Shown: positions 26,141 through 33,452 of the stretch, one piece after another
How positions within the stretch are numbered: the first letter of the stretch is position 1
Layout: each line of letters begins with the position of its first letter
From: Dryocola clanedunensis_A
GTDB taxonomy: Bacteria; Pseudomonadota; Gammaproteobacteria; Enterobacterales; Enterobacteriaceae
DNA: 64,000 nt
Reading direction: 5' to 3' (one strand)
NCBI GenBank assembly: GCA_038405435.1
Contig: JBBYHZ010000001.1
The notes under the pieces: generated by a model
Told to the model about the DNA's origin: nothing
The model's input: the letters and a program-made list of their open reading frames with translations, nothing else
Database searches by the model: none
Translations under genes and position numbers: made by a program

Positions 26141-27498
26141 GATGCGCGTCCTGTCAGCACGGGTTTGAGTTCAATACGCTTAATGTCGCCGACGATAATC
26201 AGGTAGCTCAGCACCGCGACCACCGCGTGGATGCCGACGTAAATCAGCGCGCCGTTAAACGAGCCGGAAACCCCGACAATGTAGCCGATAGCGATTGGCG
26301 TCACGATGCCGGAGACGTTACCGAACATGTTGAACAGGCCGCCGCTCAGGCCGCTAATCTCTTTCGGTGCTGTGTCGGCCATTACCGCCCAGCCCAGCGC
26401 GCCAATCCCCTTGCCGAAGAAGGCCATCGCCATAAAGCCCACGACCATCCATTCCGCCTGCACATAGTTACAGAACACCATGCTGACCGAAAGCAGCATG
26501 CCCAGCACGATTGGCGTCTTACGGGCGATGTTCAGGGAGCCGGTGCGGCGCATCAGCCAGTCGGAGATGACCCCACCCAGCACGCCCCCTACGAATCCGC
26601 ATACCGCAGGGACGGAGGCAACGAAGCCCGCCTTGAGAATCGACATCCCCTTTTCCTGCACCAGATAGACCGGGAACCAGGTAATAAAGAAGTAGGTTAG
26701 CGCGTTGATGCAGTACTGGCCGATATAAATGCCGATCATCATGCGCGAACCGATGAGCTGTTTGATCTGGCCCCACTTCTGGGAGAAGGGAACGTGCTCT
26801 TTGGTCTGCTTCTGATCCATGTTGATCAGCGCGCCGCCCTCTTCGATGTACTCCAGCTCTTTTTTGTTCACGCCCGGGTGATTGTTCGGCTCGTGGATCA
26901 CTTTCAGCCAGACGAAGCTGATGATGATGCCCAGACCGCCCATGAAGAAGAAGACGTGCGACCAGCCGACCTCATGCGTTAACCAGCCCATGATCGGCGC
27001 AAAGATCACCGTGGCGAAATACTGGGCTGAGTTAAAAATGGAAACCGCCGTGCCGCGCTCCTGCGCCGGGAACCAGGCGGCGACTATTCGACTGTTGCCG
27101 GGGAAAGAAGGCGCTTCGGCCAGGCCCACCAGGAAGCGCAGGGTAAACAGCGCAACGATAATGCCAAAGCCGTTGAAGACGTCGACGAAGCCCTGCAGCA
27201 GGGTGAACATCGACCAGATGAAGATTGACCAGAAATAGACACGTTTGGAGCCAAAGCGATCCAGCAGCCAGCCGCCGGGGATTTGGCCGATGACGTAGGC
27301 CCAGGAGAACGCCGAGAAAACGTAGCCCATGCCGATCGGATCGAGCCCGATGTCCTTTGCCATTTCCGAGCCGGCAATGGACAGCGTAGCGCGGTCGCCG
27401 TAGTTAAATGAGGTGACGATAAACAGCATCACCACTATCCAGTAGCGGGCGTTAGTCCTTTTTTCGACCACGCTCGCCGTTTGGCTAATTGTGTTCAT
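26137..27498 (-). CDS. gudP: D-glucarate / galactarate:proton symporter (MFS, ACS family)
   Basis: Inner-membrane permease, 453 residues with 12 predicted hydrophobic segments. The family marks SFNYGDRATLSIAG in TM1, WAYVIGQIPGGWLLDRFGSK (loop 2-3) and AEAPSFPGNSRIVAAWFP are clear, and most of the chain matches E. coli GudP. First gene of the operon gudP-gudX-gudD-garK, with AGGAGTGCAAC before the start. CdaR is the expected activator. Confidence 0.97.
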   Translation of the reverse strand: MNTISQTASVVEKRTNARYWIVVMLFIVTSFNYGDRATLSIAGSEMAKDIGLDPIGMGYVFSAFSWAYVIGQIPGGWLLDRFGSKRVYFWSIFIWSMFTLLQGFVDVFNGFGIIVALFTLRFLVGLAEAPSFPGNSRIVAAWFPAQERGTAVSIFNSAQYFATVIFAPIMGWLTHEVGWSHVFFFMGGLGIIISFVWLKVIHEPNNHPGVNKKELEYIEEGGALINMDQKQTKEHVPFSQKWGQIKQLIGSRMMIGIYIGQYCINALTYFFITWFPVYLVQEKGMSILKAGFVASVPAVCGFVGGVLGGVISDWLMRRTGSLNIARKTPIVLGMLLSVSMVFCNYVQAEWMVVGFMAMAFFGKGIGALGWAVMADTAPKEISGLSGGLFNMFGNVSGIVTPIAIGYIVGVSGSFNGALIYVGIHAVVAVLSYLIIVGDIKRIELKPVLTGRAS

Positions 27499-27817
27499 GT
27501 TGCACTCCTGAATGATAGCTTTCGGCTACATTTCATTCTGAGAAGCTTTTGTAGGGTAATCAGAATGATGCGTCGGTTTATCCGCAGTTTTTATCTTAGC
27601 GACACGCGGGGTGAAGCGGGTATCTGCGGTTTATTCTTTGACCGACTAGAAGTATATGAAGGGAGCCTGTGCGCCTCATCGTGCAATGACACAAGTTTGC
27701 CGGGCGGGGTTTGAGCACTTTATGGCGTCTGTCCAGGGTGCTGGGGGATGGTTCACGAAAATGGAATTGGGGGAAGTTTTGTGGGGCGGATAAGCGCATG
27801 CGCCATCCGCCGGAGAA
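27499..27817. promoter_or_regulatory. gudP upstream region (319 bases, no gene)
   Basis: Holds the gudP promoter and the 3' flank of yqcA. A 9-bp inverted repeat, TCATTCTGA (27533-27541) and TCAGAATGA (27560-27568), lies 35-70 bases before gudP and may be an operator for the sugar-diacid regulator CdaR. From about 27570 to 27780 nothing recognisable was found; a REP element follows at 27784. Confidence 0.45.
27784..27811. repeat. REP-like palindrome downstream of yqcA
   Basis: GGGCGGATAAGCGCATGCGCCATCCGCC, described as arms GGCGGAT(G) around GCGCATGCGC. It has the same architecture as the other REPs in this window and begins seven bases past the yqcA stop. Confidence 0.65.
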
Positions 27818-28267
27818 TTATTTAAGCAGCGTAGCCCAGTGCTCAACCCAGGGGTTAGCCACGGCTTCAGGTTCAGGGTGGTCATTGGCATCAATGAGCA
27901 ACACTTCGCCGACGCGGGTTGCGCCCTGCTCCTGCAGCAGCGCGTCAAACTTTTTGCCGCCGCCGCAGAAATGGTCGTAGTTGCTGTCGCCCAGCGCGAT
28001 CACACCGTAGCGCAGCTCCGGCTGGTAGCCTACGTCATCTTTCAGCGCCTGGAATAACGGCACGATGCTGTCCGGTAGATCGCCCTGGCCGGTAGTGGAG
28101 GTGACGACCAGCACATGCTGATTCTGATAGGGCTGCCAGTCCGACAGCTCCGGATCTTCAAATACCTTCGCCTGATGGCCTTTGCCTTTCAGGATCGTTT
28201 CGGCCTCCTCTGCCACCAGCAGCGCGTTGCCATACATGGTGCCAACAAAAATACCCACTTCAGCCAT
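27818..28267 (-). CDS. yqcA: Flavodoxin YqcA
   Basis: Short-chain FMN flavodoxin of 149 residues, the same length as E. coli YqcA. The FMN phosphate loop GTMYGNAL (9-16), the TSTTGQGDLP loop and the GDSNYDHFCGGGKKFD ring-stacking segment are visible. The electron partner in the cell is unclear; the family resembles the MioC-like group. It is downstream of truC by 16 bases in the same direction. Confidence 0.94.
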   Translation of the reverse strand: MAEVGIFVGTMYGNALLVAEEAETILKGKGHQAKVFEDPELSDWQPYQNQHVLVVTSTTGQGDLPDSIVPLFQALKDDVGYQPELRYGVIALGDSNYDHFCGGGKKFDALLQEQGATRVGEVLLIDANDHPEPEAVANPWVEHWATLLK

Positions 28268-28283
28268 CGGTTAACTCCCTGAA

Positions 28284-29066
28284 TTATGGTTCTGAGGATC
28301 CATCCTGACCGTTGCCCGGATCAAACTCAACCTTTTCAATGTCGCCCAGCATTCCACGCCAGCCAAACTGTGACATCATGCGCATCCAGGTGTCGTCGAG
28401 CCTTGCGCGCAGCGTCAGCGGCTCGCCGGTAACGGGATGAATCAGCGCCAGCTGGCTTGCGTGCAGCATCAGGCGCTGGCAGCCAAAATGTTCAGCCGCA
28501 CCGCGATTCTGGCGCAGATCGCCATGTTTTGAATCACCAATAATAGGATGGCGCAGGTGGGTCATGTGGCGACGAAGCTGATGCTTACGTCCGGTTTTGG
28601 GCTCCAGCTCAACCAGGCTGTAGCGCGCCGTTGGGTAACGGCTGACCGGCACGGGCATCTCTACCTTTGCCAGACTGCGATAGTGGGTCACCGCAGGCTG
28701 CGGGCCTTTATCCTGCGAGGCGTGCTTGTCGGCGATTTTATCCATCTCTTCAACAAGCGGATAATCCAGCACGGCGTCGTCTTCCAGCCAGCCGCGCACC
28801 ACCGCATGGTAGCGTTTTTGGATCTGATGATTCTCGAACTGCTGTGAGAGCATACGACCCACGTCGCTCGACAGCCCCATCAGCAGTACGCCAGAGGTTG
28901 GCCTGTCCAGACGATGCACGGTGAACACATGCTTACCAATCTGGTCACGCACTGTCTGCATAACAAAGACCGTCTCGTGCCTGTCCAGCCAGCTGCGGTG
29001 AACCAGCCAGCCCGACGGCTTGTTCACCGCGACCAGCCACTCATCCTGATAGATAATTTCCAGCAT
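28284..29066 (-). CDS. truC: tRNA pseudouridine(65) synthase
   Basis: Makes pseudouridine at position 65 in the T-stem of some tRNAs. 260 residues, RluA family, with the catalytic aspartate Asp54 in VHRLDRPTSGVLL and the KxGRKHQLRRHM motif. Its start overlaps the yqcC stop by one base (TGATG), so the pair is translationally coupled. Confidence 0.96.
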   Translation of the reverse strand: MLEIIYQDEWLVAVNKPSGWLVHRSWLDRHETVFVMQTVRDQIGKHVFTVHRLDRPTSGVLLMGLSSDVGRMLSQQFENHQIQKRYHAVVRGWLEDDAVLDYPLVEEMDKIADKHASQDKGPQPAVTHYRSLAKVEMPVPVSRYPTARYSLVELEPKTGRKHQLRRHMTHLRHPIIGDSKHGDLRQNRGAAEHFGCQRLMLHASQLALIHPVTGEPLTLRARLDDTWMRMMSQFGWRGMLGDIEKVEFDPGNGQDGSSEP

Positions 29067-29395
29067 CAGTCGGCGCTGCCCGCGAACAGGACGTCCAGCT
29101 CCTGCAGCGCCGCCAGCAGCGGTTCACGACCGATGTGCGCCGCATCCAGCGCCATTTCATAATAAGGCGCGATGGCGAAAGACGAGGGCAACGGCTGCGC
29201 GCTGTCAATCAAGGCGTGCATCCGGGGGATCAGCACCCACTGAAGCCACTCGTGCGGCTCCAGCGTATCCATACAAAAAGGCTGGTCGCTTTCAAATGCC
29301 GTCGGAGCCGGGGCTACGCCCTGCCAAAGATGGTGATCTCGCAGGACCTGTTCGATTGCGAGTAAATGCTGGCGCACCAGCGCATGGCGTTCCAT
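29066..29395 (-). CDS. yqcC: YqcC family protein (DUF446)
   Basis: 109-residue soluble protein of unknown function, conserved in position before truC. It has no signal peptide or membrane segment; aromatic and histidine-rich motifs such as EPHEWLQWVLIPRM are typical of the family. Its only assignable role comes from coupling to truC. Confidence 0.9.
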   Translation of the reverse strand: MERHALVRQHLLAIEQVLRDHHLWQGVAPAPTAFESDQPFCMDTLEPHEWLQWVLIPRMHALIDSAQPLPSSFAIAPYYEMALDAAHIGREPLLAALQELDVLFAGSAD

Positions 29396-29464
29396 GGAAA
29401 CCTCAAACGTCAGTCAAAATTTGCGGGCAAGCATACCACTTATCGGCCGCACGGAAAAAAAGCA

Positions 29465-29840
29465 TAAAAAAAGGGAGCACTGTTTTTACACAGTGCTCCC
29501 GGTTCGTTTCGCAGCTAATCCGGCTACTTTTGGTGCTCCCTGCTCGTCCGTGACAACTTTGTCCAGTGGTCTCCTGACCTACAATCCATCGTACGCGCTT
29601 CCTGCATCCAACATCCTGCTGGTGTCCTGCATCATCCTGATGCTTTTTCCTTTAGTCTTCCAGACCCACCGATCGTCCTGATTCGGCTCTCATTCTCCGT
29701 CCTGGAGGTGTCCTTTACTCTTCCTGAGTGTTCCATGCTTCATCCTGAAGCCTTCCTTGTCACACCGTCCTGGTGTCATCCGCTTCTTCGCAAAGTGACA
29801 TCATCCTGACATCTCCTTCACTACCCGACTCCCTGTCGAT
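29465..29840 (-). ncRNA. csrB: CsrB regulatory RNA (CsrA sponge)
   Basis: About 376 nt, lying between yqcC and syd as in E. coli. The minus strand contains 25 GGA triplets in 340 bases, eleven of them as CAGGA in hairpin loops such as CATCAGGATG and CACCAGGACGGTG, the CsrA-binding signature. The 5' end TCGACAGGGAGTC and the 3' part GAACCGGGAGC match E. coli CsrB. It binds and sequesters CsrA dimers and so relieves repression of glycogen, biofilm and other targets. The 5' end is inferred by alignment with the known RNA; the 3' end from the terminator. A long open frame across it is incidental. Confidence 0.96.
29466..29500 (-). terminator. csrB terminator
   Basis: GGGAGCACTGT / ACAGTGCTCCC, an 11-bp perfect stem with a 6-base loop, followed on the minus strand by seven U. 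Confidence 0.93.
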
Positions 29841-29932
29841 GAACATAGGATCTAATATTTAGCACCCTATGACAAGGCACCCAGCGGGAAAGTTCCAGAA
29901 AACTTTCATTCGAAGGTTACTGTAAGCTAGCT

Positions 29933-29945
29933 TAATCTATTGATT
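29933..29945 (-). promoter_or_regulatory. IHF site upstream of csrB
   Basis: The minus strand reads AATCAATAGATTA, a perfect match to the IHF consensus WATCAANNNNTTR. It lies about 95-105 bases upstream of the csrB 5' end, between it and the UvrY boxes, where a bend could bring the distant activator to the promoter. IHF is known to support csrB expression in E. coli and Salmonella. Confidence 0.75.
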
Positions 29946-29989
29946 TAAAAAGATATGAAGGTTATTGAGTCAGCCAATAACCCACGAAA

Positions 29990-30030
29990 AGTTAGCGATC
30001 TCTTACAGCATTTGTAAGAGATCTCTCACA
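29990..30030. promoter_or_regulatory. Two UvrY (GacA-type) boxes upstream of csrB
   Basis: TGTAAG-AGATCT-CTCACA (30013-30030) fits the GacA/UvrY consensus TGTAAGN6CTTACA with one mismatch. A second 18-mer AGTTAG-CGATCT-CTTACA (29990-30007) has one perfect and one 4/6 half-site. The two centres are 23 bases apart. Their distance of about 150-190 bases from the csrB start agrees with the far-upstream UvrY site described in E. coli. Confidence 0.8.
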
Positions 30031-30052
30031 GACGCAGCCCAGTGGATAAGGG

Positions 30053-30601
30053 TTAAACGACCTGAGGCTGGAGATCCTGCAGGAACGCCGCCAGCGAAGG
30101 CGCAAGCGTGGAGCGGGTTTTGGTGCCAATTTTTTCCAGCACCACTTCCCCGCTGAGGTTGCAGAGCGACACCACTTCCATCTCATCCTGGGTGGTTGCG
30201 AGGAACAGCGTCGGCGACAGCTTCAGGCGTTTCTGCGTCACCAGGTGACCAATGAGATTTTCCTGCACACGCTGAAAATCGTCTTCGCTCCAGGCCTGCA
30301 GGAGCGTCAACGCAACGTTCCCGGAAATTGCTGGCATATCGCCTGCAAACTGCGTGGTGTAAAACTGATGGGCCGCAGGCTGGAGAGAGATATCCATAGC
30401 GCGCTCAACCGCACTGAGATCGGCTTCGAGGGTAAAAGGCTGCGGCTGCCAGCGCACATCGCTTCCGGTCGTGGTGACGATACACGGTGACGGAACCCCA
30501 TACAGCTCTTCGCTTGCGGGCCAGCCCCCGGTCTGCTCACGCCATGCGGTACAAAAACGTTCCGTGAAAGCTTCCAGCGCCTGGCGCACGTCGTTATCCA
30601 T
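30053..30601 (-). CDS. syd: SecY-interacting protein Syd
   Basis: Cytoplasmic-face protein that binds SecY and is proposed to check SecYEG assembly. 182 residues (E. coli 181). Conserved blocks SEELYGVPSPCI, YTTQFAGDM, TLLQAWSEDDFQRVQENLIG and CNLSGEV are visible. The start at 30601 matches the family; the longer frame would run into the queF promoter. Divergent from queF. Confidence 0.95.
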   Translation of the reverse strand: MDNDVRQALEAFTERFCTAWREQTGGWPASEELYGVPSPCIVTTTGSDVRWQPQPFTLEADLSAVERAMDISLQPAAHQFYTTQFAGDMPAISGNVALTLLQAWSEDDFQRVQENLIGHLVTQKRLKLSPTLFLATTQDEMEVVSLCNLSGEVVLEKIGTKTRSTLAPSLAAFLQDLQPQVV

Positions 30602-30669
30602 CAATTTCTCACTCTCATAAGGCTGCGGTACAATAGAGGCTAATTGTACCTGCATTCTATCGGTGACAC

Positions 30670-31512
30670 ATGTCTTATGAAAAACACCAGGCGCTGAGCG
30701 GCCTGACGCTGGGCAAACCTACGGCCTACCAGGATAACTACGAACCGGCCCTGCTGCAGGCCGTGCCACGCAGCCTCAATCGCGATCCGCTGGGCCTTCA
30801 CGCGGAGGCCCTGCCCTTTAGCGGTGGCGATATCTGGACGCTGTACGAGCTTTCCTGGCTTAACGACAACGGCCTGCCGCAGGTTGCCGTCGGGCATGTT
30901 CAGCTTGATGCGAACAGCGTCAACCTGGTGGAATCTAAAAGCTTTAAGCTCTATCTGAACAGTTTTAACCAGACGCGTTTCAGCGACTGGGAAACGGTGC
31001 AGGAAACGTTAAAGCGTGATTTAAGCGCCTGCGCCCAGGGTGACGTTAGCGTGGTGCTGTTCCGCCTGCACGAGCTGGAAGGCCAGGAAATCGCGGCGTT
31101 CACCGGCGAGTGCATTGACGGACAGGACATCGTAATAGACAGCTACGAATTCAACGCTGATTACCTGGACGGCGCCGCCGGGAAAGATATCGTTGAAGAG
31201 ACGCTGGTCAGCCACCTGCTGAAATCCAACTGTCTTATCACCCACCAGCCGGACTGGGGTTCGGTGCAGATCCGCTACCGCGGGGCGCGTATTGACCGTG
31301 AGAAGCTGCTGCGCTACCTGGTCTCCTTCCGCCACCACAACGAATTCCACGAGCAGTGCGTTGAGCGCATCTTCAATGATATTCAGAAGTTTTGTCAGCC
31401 CGAGTCGCTGAGCGTTTATGCCCGCTATACCCGTCGCGGCGGGCTGGATATCAACCCCTGGCGCACCAATACCGATTTCCATCCGGCATTTGGCCGCCTG
31501 GTTCGTCAATAA
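30670..31512 (+). CDS. queF: NADPH-dependent 7-cyano-7-deazaguanine reductase
   Basis: Reduces preQ0 to preQ1, the last free-base step before tRNA insertion by Tgt. 280 residues, type II (two-domain) QueF. Catalytic Cys188 and Asp195 are in LLKSNCLITHQPDWGS; the NADPH/substrate motif VESKSFKLYLNSFNQ is at 87-101. Single-gene unit. Confidence 0.97.
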   Translation: MSYEKHQALSGLTLGKPTAYQDNYEPALLQAVPRSLNRDPLGLHAEALPFSGGDIWTLYELSWLNDNGLPQVAVGHVQLDANSVNLVESKSFKLYLNSFNQTRFSDWETVQETLKRDLSACAQGDVSVVLFRLHELEGQEIAAFTGECIDGQDIVIDSYEFNADYLDGAAGKDIVEETLVSHLLKSNCLITHQPDWGSVQIRYRGARIDREKLLRYLVSFRHHNEFHEQCVERIFNDIQKFCQPESLSVYARYTRRGGLDINPWRTNTDFHPAFGRLVRQ

Positions 31513-31627
31513 ATGCGAAATGCTTCGCACGGCGCGCAGGGAATCTTGTTTTCGGGTTGTTAAAGTTAAGACGGCAGGGCTATTGTAATCACTGGGAGCG
31601 GCACTTTTCGTCCCGTAAGGAGTTAAC

Positions 31628-32992
31628 TTGATTACACATATTAGCCCGCTTGGCTCTATGGATATGCTGTCGCAGCTGGAAGTCGATATGCTTAAACGCA
31701 CGGCCAGCAGCGACATTTACCAACTGTTCCGTAACTGTTCACTTGCCGTACTTAACTCAGGAAGCCAGACCGACAGCAGTAAAGAGCTTCTCTCACGCTA
31801 CGAAAACTTTGATATCAACGTGTTGCGCCGTGAACGCGGCGTCAAACTGGAGCTGATCAACCCGCCGGAAGAGGCCTTTGTCGATGGCCGTATCATCCGC
31901 GCTCTGCAGGCTAACCTGTTCGCGGTGCTCCGCGACATCCTGTTTGTTAACGGCCAGCTATCCAGCTCCGGGCGCTTCCAGAATCTCGACCTGGAAGAGC
32001 CCGCCAATATCACCAACATGGTGTTCTCTATTCTGCGTAACGCCCGCGCGCTGCACGTCGGCGAAGCGCCAAACCTCGTCGTCTGCTGGGGCGGCCACTC
32101 CATCAACGAAAACGAATATCTGTATGCCCGTCGGGTCGGCACCCAGCTGGGCCTGCGCGAACTGAACATCTGTACGGGCTGTGGCCCCGGCGCCATGGAA
32201 GCGCCAATGAAGGGGGCAGCCGTAGGCCAGGCGCAACAGCGCTTCAGAGAAGGCCGTTTCATCGGTCTGACCGAACCCTCTATTATTGCCGCCGAGCCGC
32301 CTAACCCGCTGGTTAACGAGCTGATTATCATGCCGGATATCGAAAAACGCCTCGAAGCGTTTGTCCGTATCGCCCACGGCATCATTATCTTCCCGGGCGG
32401 CGTGGGTACGGCTGAAGAGCTGCTTTATCTGCTGGGCATTCTGATGAACCCACATAACCACGACCAGGTGCTGCCGCTGATCCTGACCGGCCCGAAAGAG
32501 AGCGCGGACTACTTCCGGGTGCTGGACGAGTTTATCGTCAACACCGTGGGCGAGCAGGCCCGCCGCCATTACAAAATCATTATCGATGATGCGCCGGAAG
32601 TGGCGCGCCTGATGAAAAAAGCGATGCCGCAGGTGAAAGAGTACCGTCGCGAAACCGGCGATGCCTACAGCTTCAACTGGTCGATTCGTATCGCGCCGGA
32701 GCTGCAAATGCCGTTTGAGCCAACCCATGAAAACATGGCGAACCTCAAACTCTATCCCGATCGGCCAGCAGAAGAGCTGGCCGCCTCGCTGCGCAGGGCC
32801 TTCTCGGGCATTGTCGCGGGTAACGTCAAAGAAGGTGGCATTCACGCCATCGAGAAATACGGCCCGTACAAAATCCACGGCGATGCGCAGATGATGAAAC
32901 GCATGGACGATTTGCTGCAGGGCTTTGTCGCCCAGCACCGTATGAAGCTGCCGGGCAGCGCCTACATCCCCTGCTACGAAATCTGCACCTGA
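31628..32992 (+). CDS. ppnN: Pyrimidine/purine nucleotide 5'-monophosphate nucleosidase
   Basis: Cleaves nucleoside monophosphates to base and ribose-5-phosphate; E. coli PpnN (YgdH) binds and is stimulated by (p)ppGpp. 454 residues, same length as E. coli. A LOG-family Rossmann core carries GCGPGAMEAPMKGA and the PGGVGTAEELL motif, flanked by N- and C-terminal regulatory extensions. The start is a TTG at 31628 with AAGGAG just upstream; the next ATGs are 9-11 codons in and lack as good a site. Followed by a strong hairpin. Confidence 0.95.
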   Translation: MITHISPLGSMDMLSQLEVDMLKRTASSDIYQLFRNCSLAVLNSGSQTDSSKELLSRYENFDINVLRRERGVKLELINPPEEAFVDGRIIRALQANLFAVLRDILFVNGQLSSSGRFQNLDLEEPANITNMVFSILRNARALHVGEAPNLVVCWGGHSINENEYLYARRVGTQLGLRELNICTGCGPGAMEAPMKGAAVGQAQQRFREGRFIGLTEPSIIAAEPPNPLVNELIIMPDIEKRLEAFVRIAHGIIIFPGGVGTAEELLYLLGILMNPHNHDQVLPLILTGPKESADYFRVLDEFIVNTVGEQARRHYKIIIDDAPEVARLMKKAMPQVKEYRRETGDAYSFNWSIRIAPELQMPFEPTHENMANLKLYPDRPAEELAASLRRAFSGIVAGNVKEGGIHAIEKYGPYKIHGDAQMMKRMDDLLQGFVAQHRMKLPGSAYIPCYEICT

Positions 32993-32999
32993 CAGCCCC

Positions 33000-33023
33000 A
33001 GGGGCGACGGCTACGTCGCCCCT
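33000..33023 (+). terminator. ppnN terminator
   Basis: AGGGGCGACG / CGTCGCCCCT, a 10-bp perfect stem with a 4-base loop, 7 bases past the ppnN stop, followed by a pyrimidine-rich CCTTTC rather than a pure U run. Confidence 0.7.
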
Positions 33024-33027
33024 CCTT

Positions 33028-33257
33028 TCATTCAACAATCTTATATAGCCAACCGATTGCGTAGCCCATTCCGCCGTTAATCATCACGACTTTTAAGCAA
33101 TTCCCTCCAGAAAACGCTGCTAATGCAGTTTTTTACAGTTCAAAGCCATGTATTTAATGCCGTTTAATTTATCGCATCTATGGCAAATGATAGTCTTTGC
33201 GCGCTTAAATTTGGCGAGGCCAATCTCATCCAGGATGAAATACCAGCAACCATTACG
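33028..33257 (-). pseudogene. Possible frameshifted small gene between ppnN and sdaC (unidentified)
   Basis: Not recognised. On the minus strand a frame from 33257 to 33120 encodes a 45-codon stretch with ICHRCDKLNG and ALNCKKLH, reminiscent of a small CxxC zinc-binding protein. It ends just past a run of six A (33129-33134). One extra base there would join it to a second frame (33132-33028) reading FSGGNCLKVVMINGGMGYA and ending GWLYKIVE. The second frame also contains an 18-codon ATG ORF at 33028-33084. Neither piece has an obvious ribosome site, and no ATG begins the first. The area is AT-richer than the genes around it. A plus-strand ORF of 38 codons (33180-33296) overlaps it, so chance cannot be excluded. 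Confidence 0.3.
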
Positions 33258-33273
33258 TTAGTAGTGGATTCTT

Positions 33274-33299
33274 GCATTTGGGATCGCGATCACTGATAG
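33274..33299. promoter_or_regulatory. Candidate CRP site upstream of sdaC
   Basis: TGGGA-TCGCGA-TCACT (core 33279-33294) matches the CRP consensus TGTGA-N6-TCACA at 8 of 10 positions. E. coli sdaC is CRP-activated. The region 33300-33452 up to the sdaC start has no gene and presumably holds the promoter; no clear -10/-35 pair was assigned. Confidence 0.45.
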
Positions 33300-33452
33300 A
33301 TTGATAACATAAATGTATCTTTCCGCCCGCCAATAGTTACGGGTCAAAATTACTAGAAAAACGCCCTGGCACAGAATTTAGTTTCAACAGTCAAACGAAA
33401 AACCTCGTCATTGACTGAAATTTCGCACAATAAGTTCCTTCTGGAGAAGTTG

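Noticed and set aside
29394..29681. 95-codon ORF across csrB
   Set aside because: The region is the CsrB RNA; the frame has no ribosome site.
31514..31529. Small hairpin TGCGAA/TTCGCA just after queF
   Set aside because: Six-base stem without a U-tract; too weak to call as a terminator.
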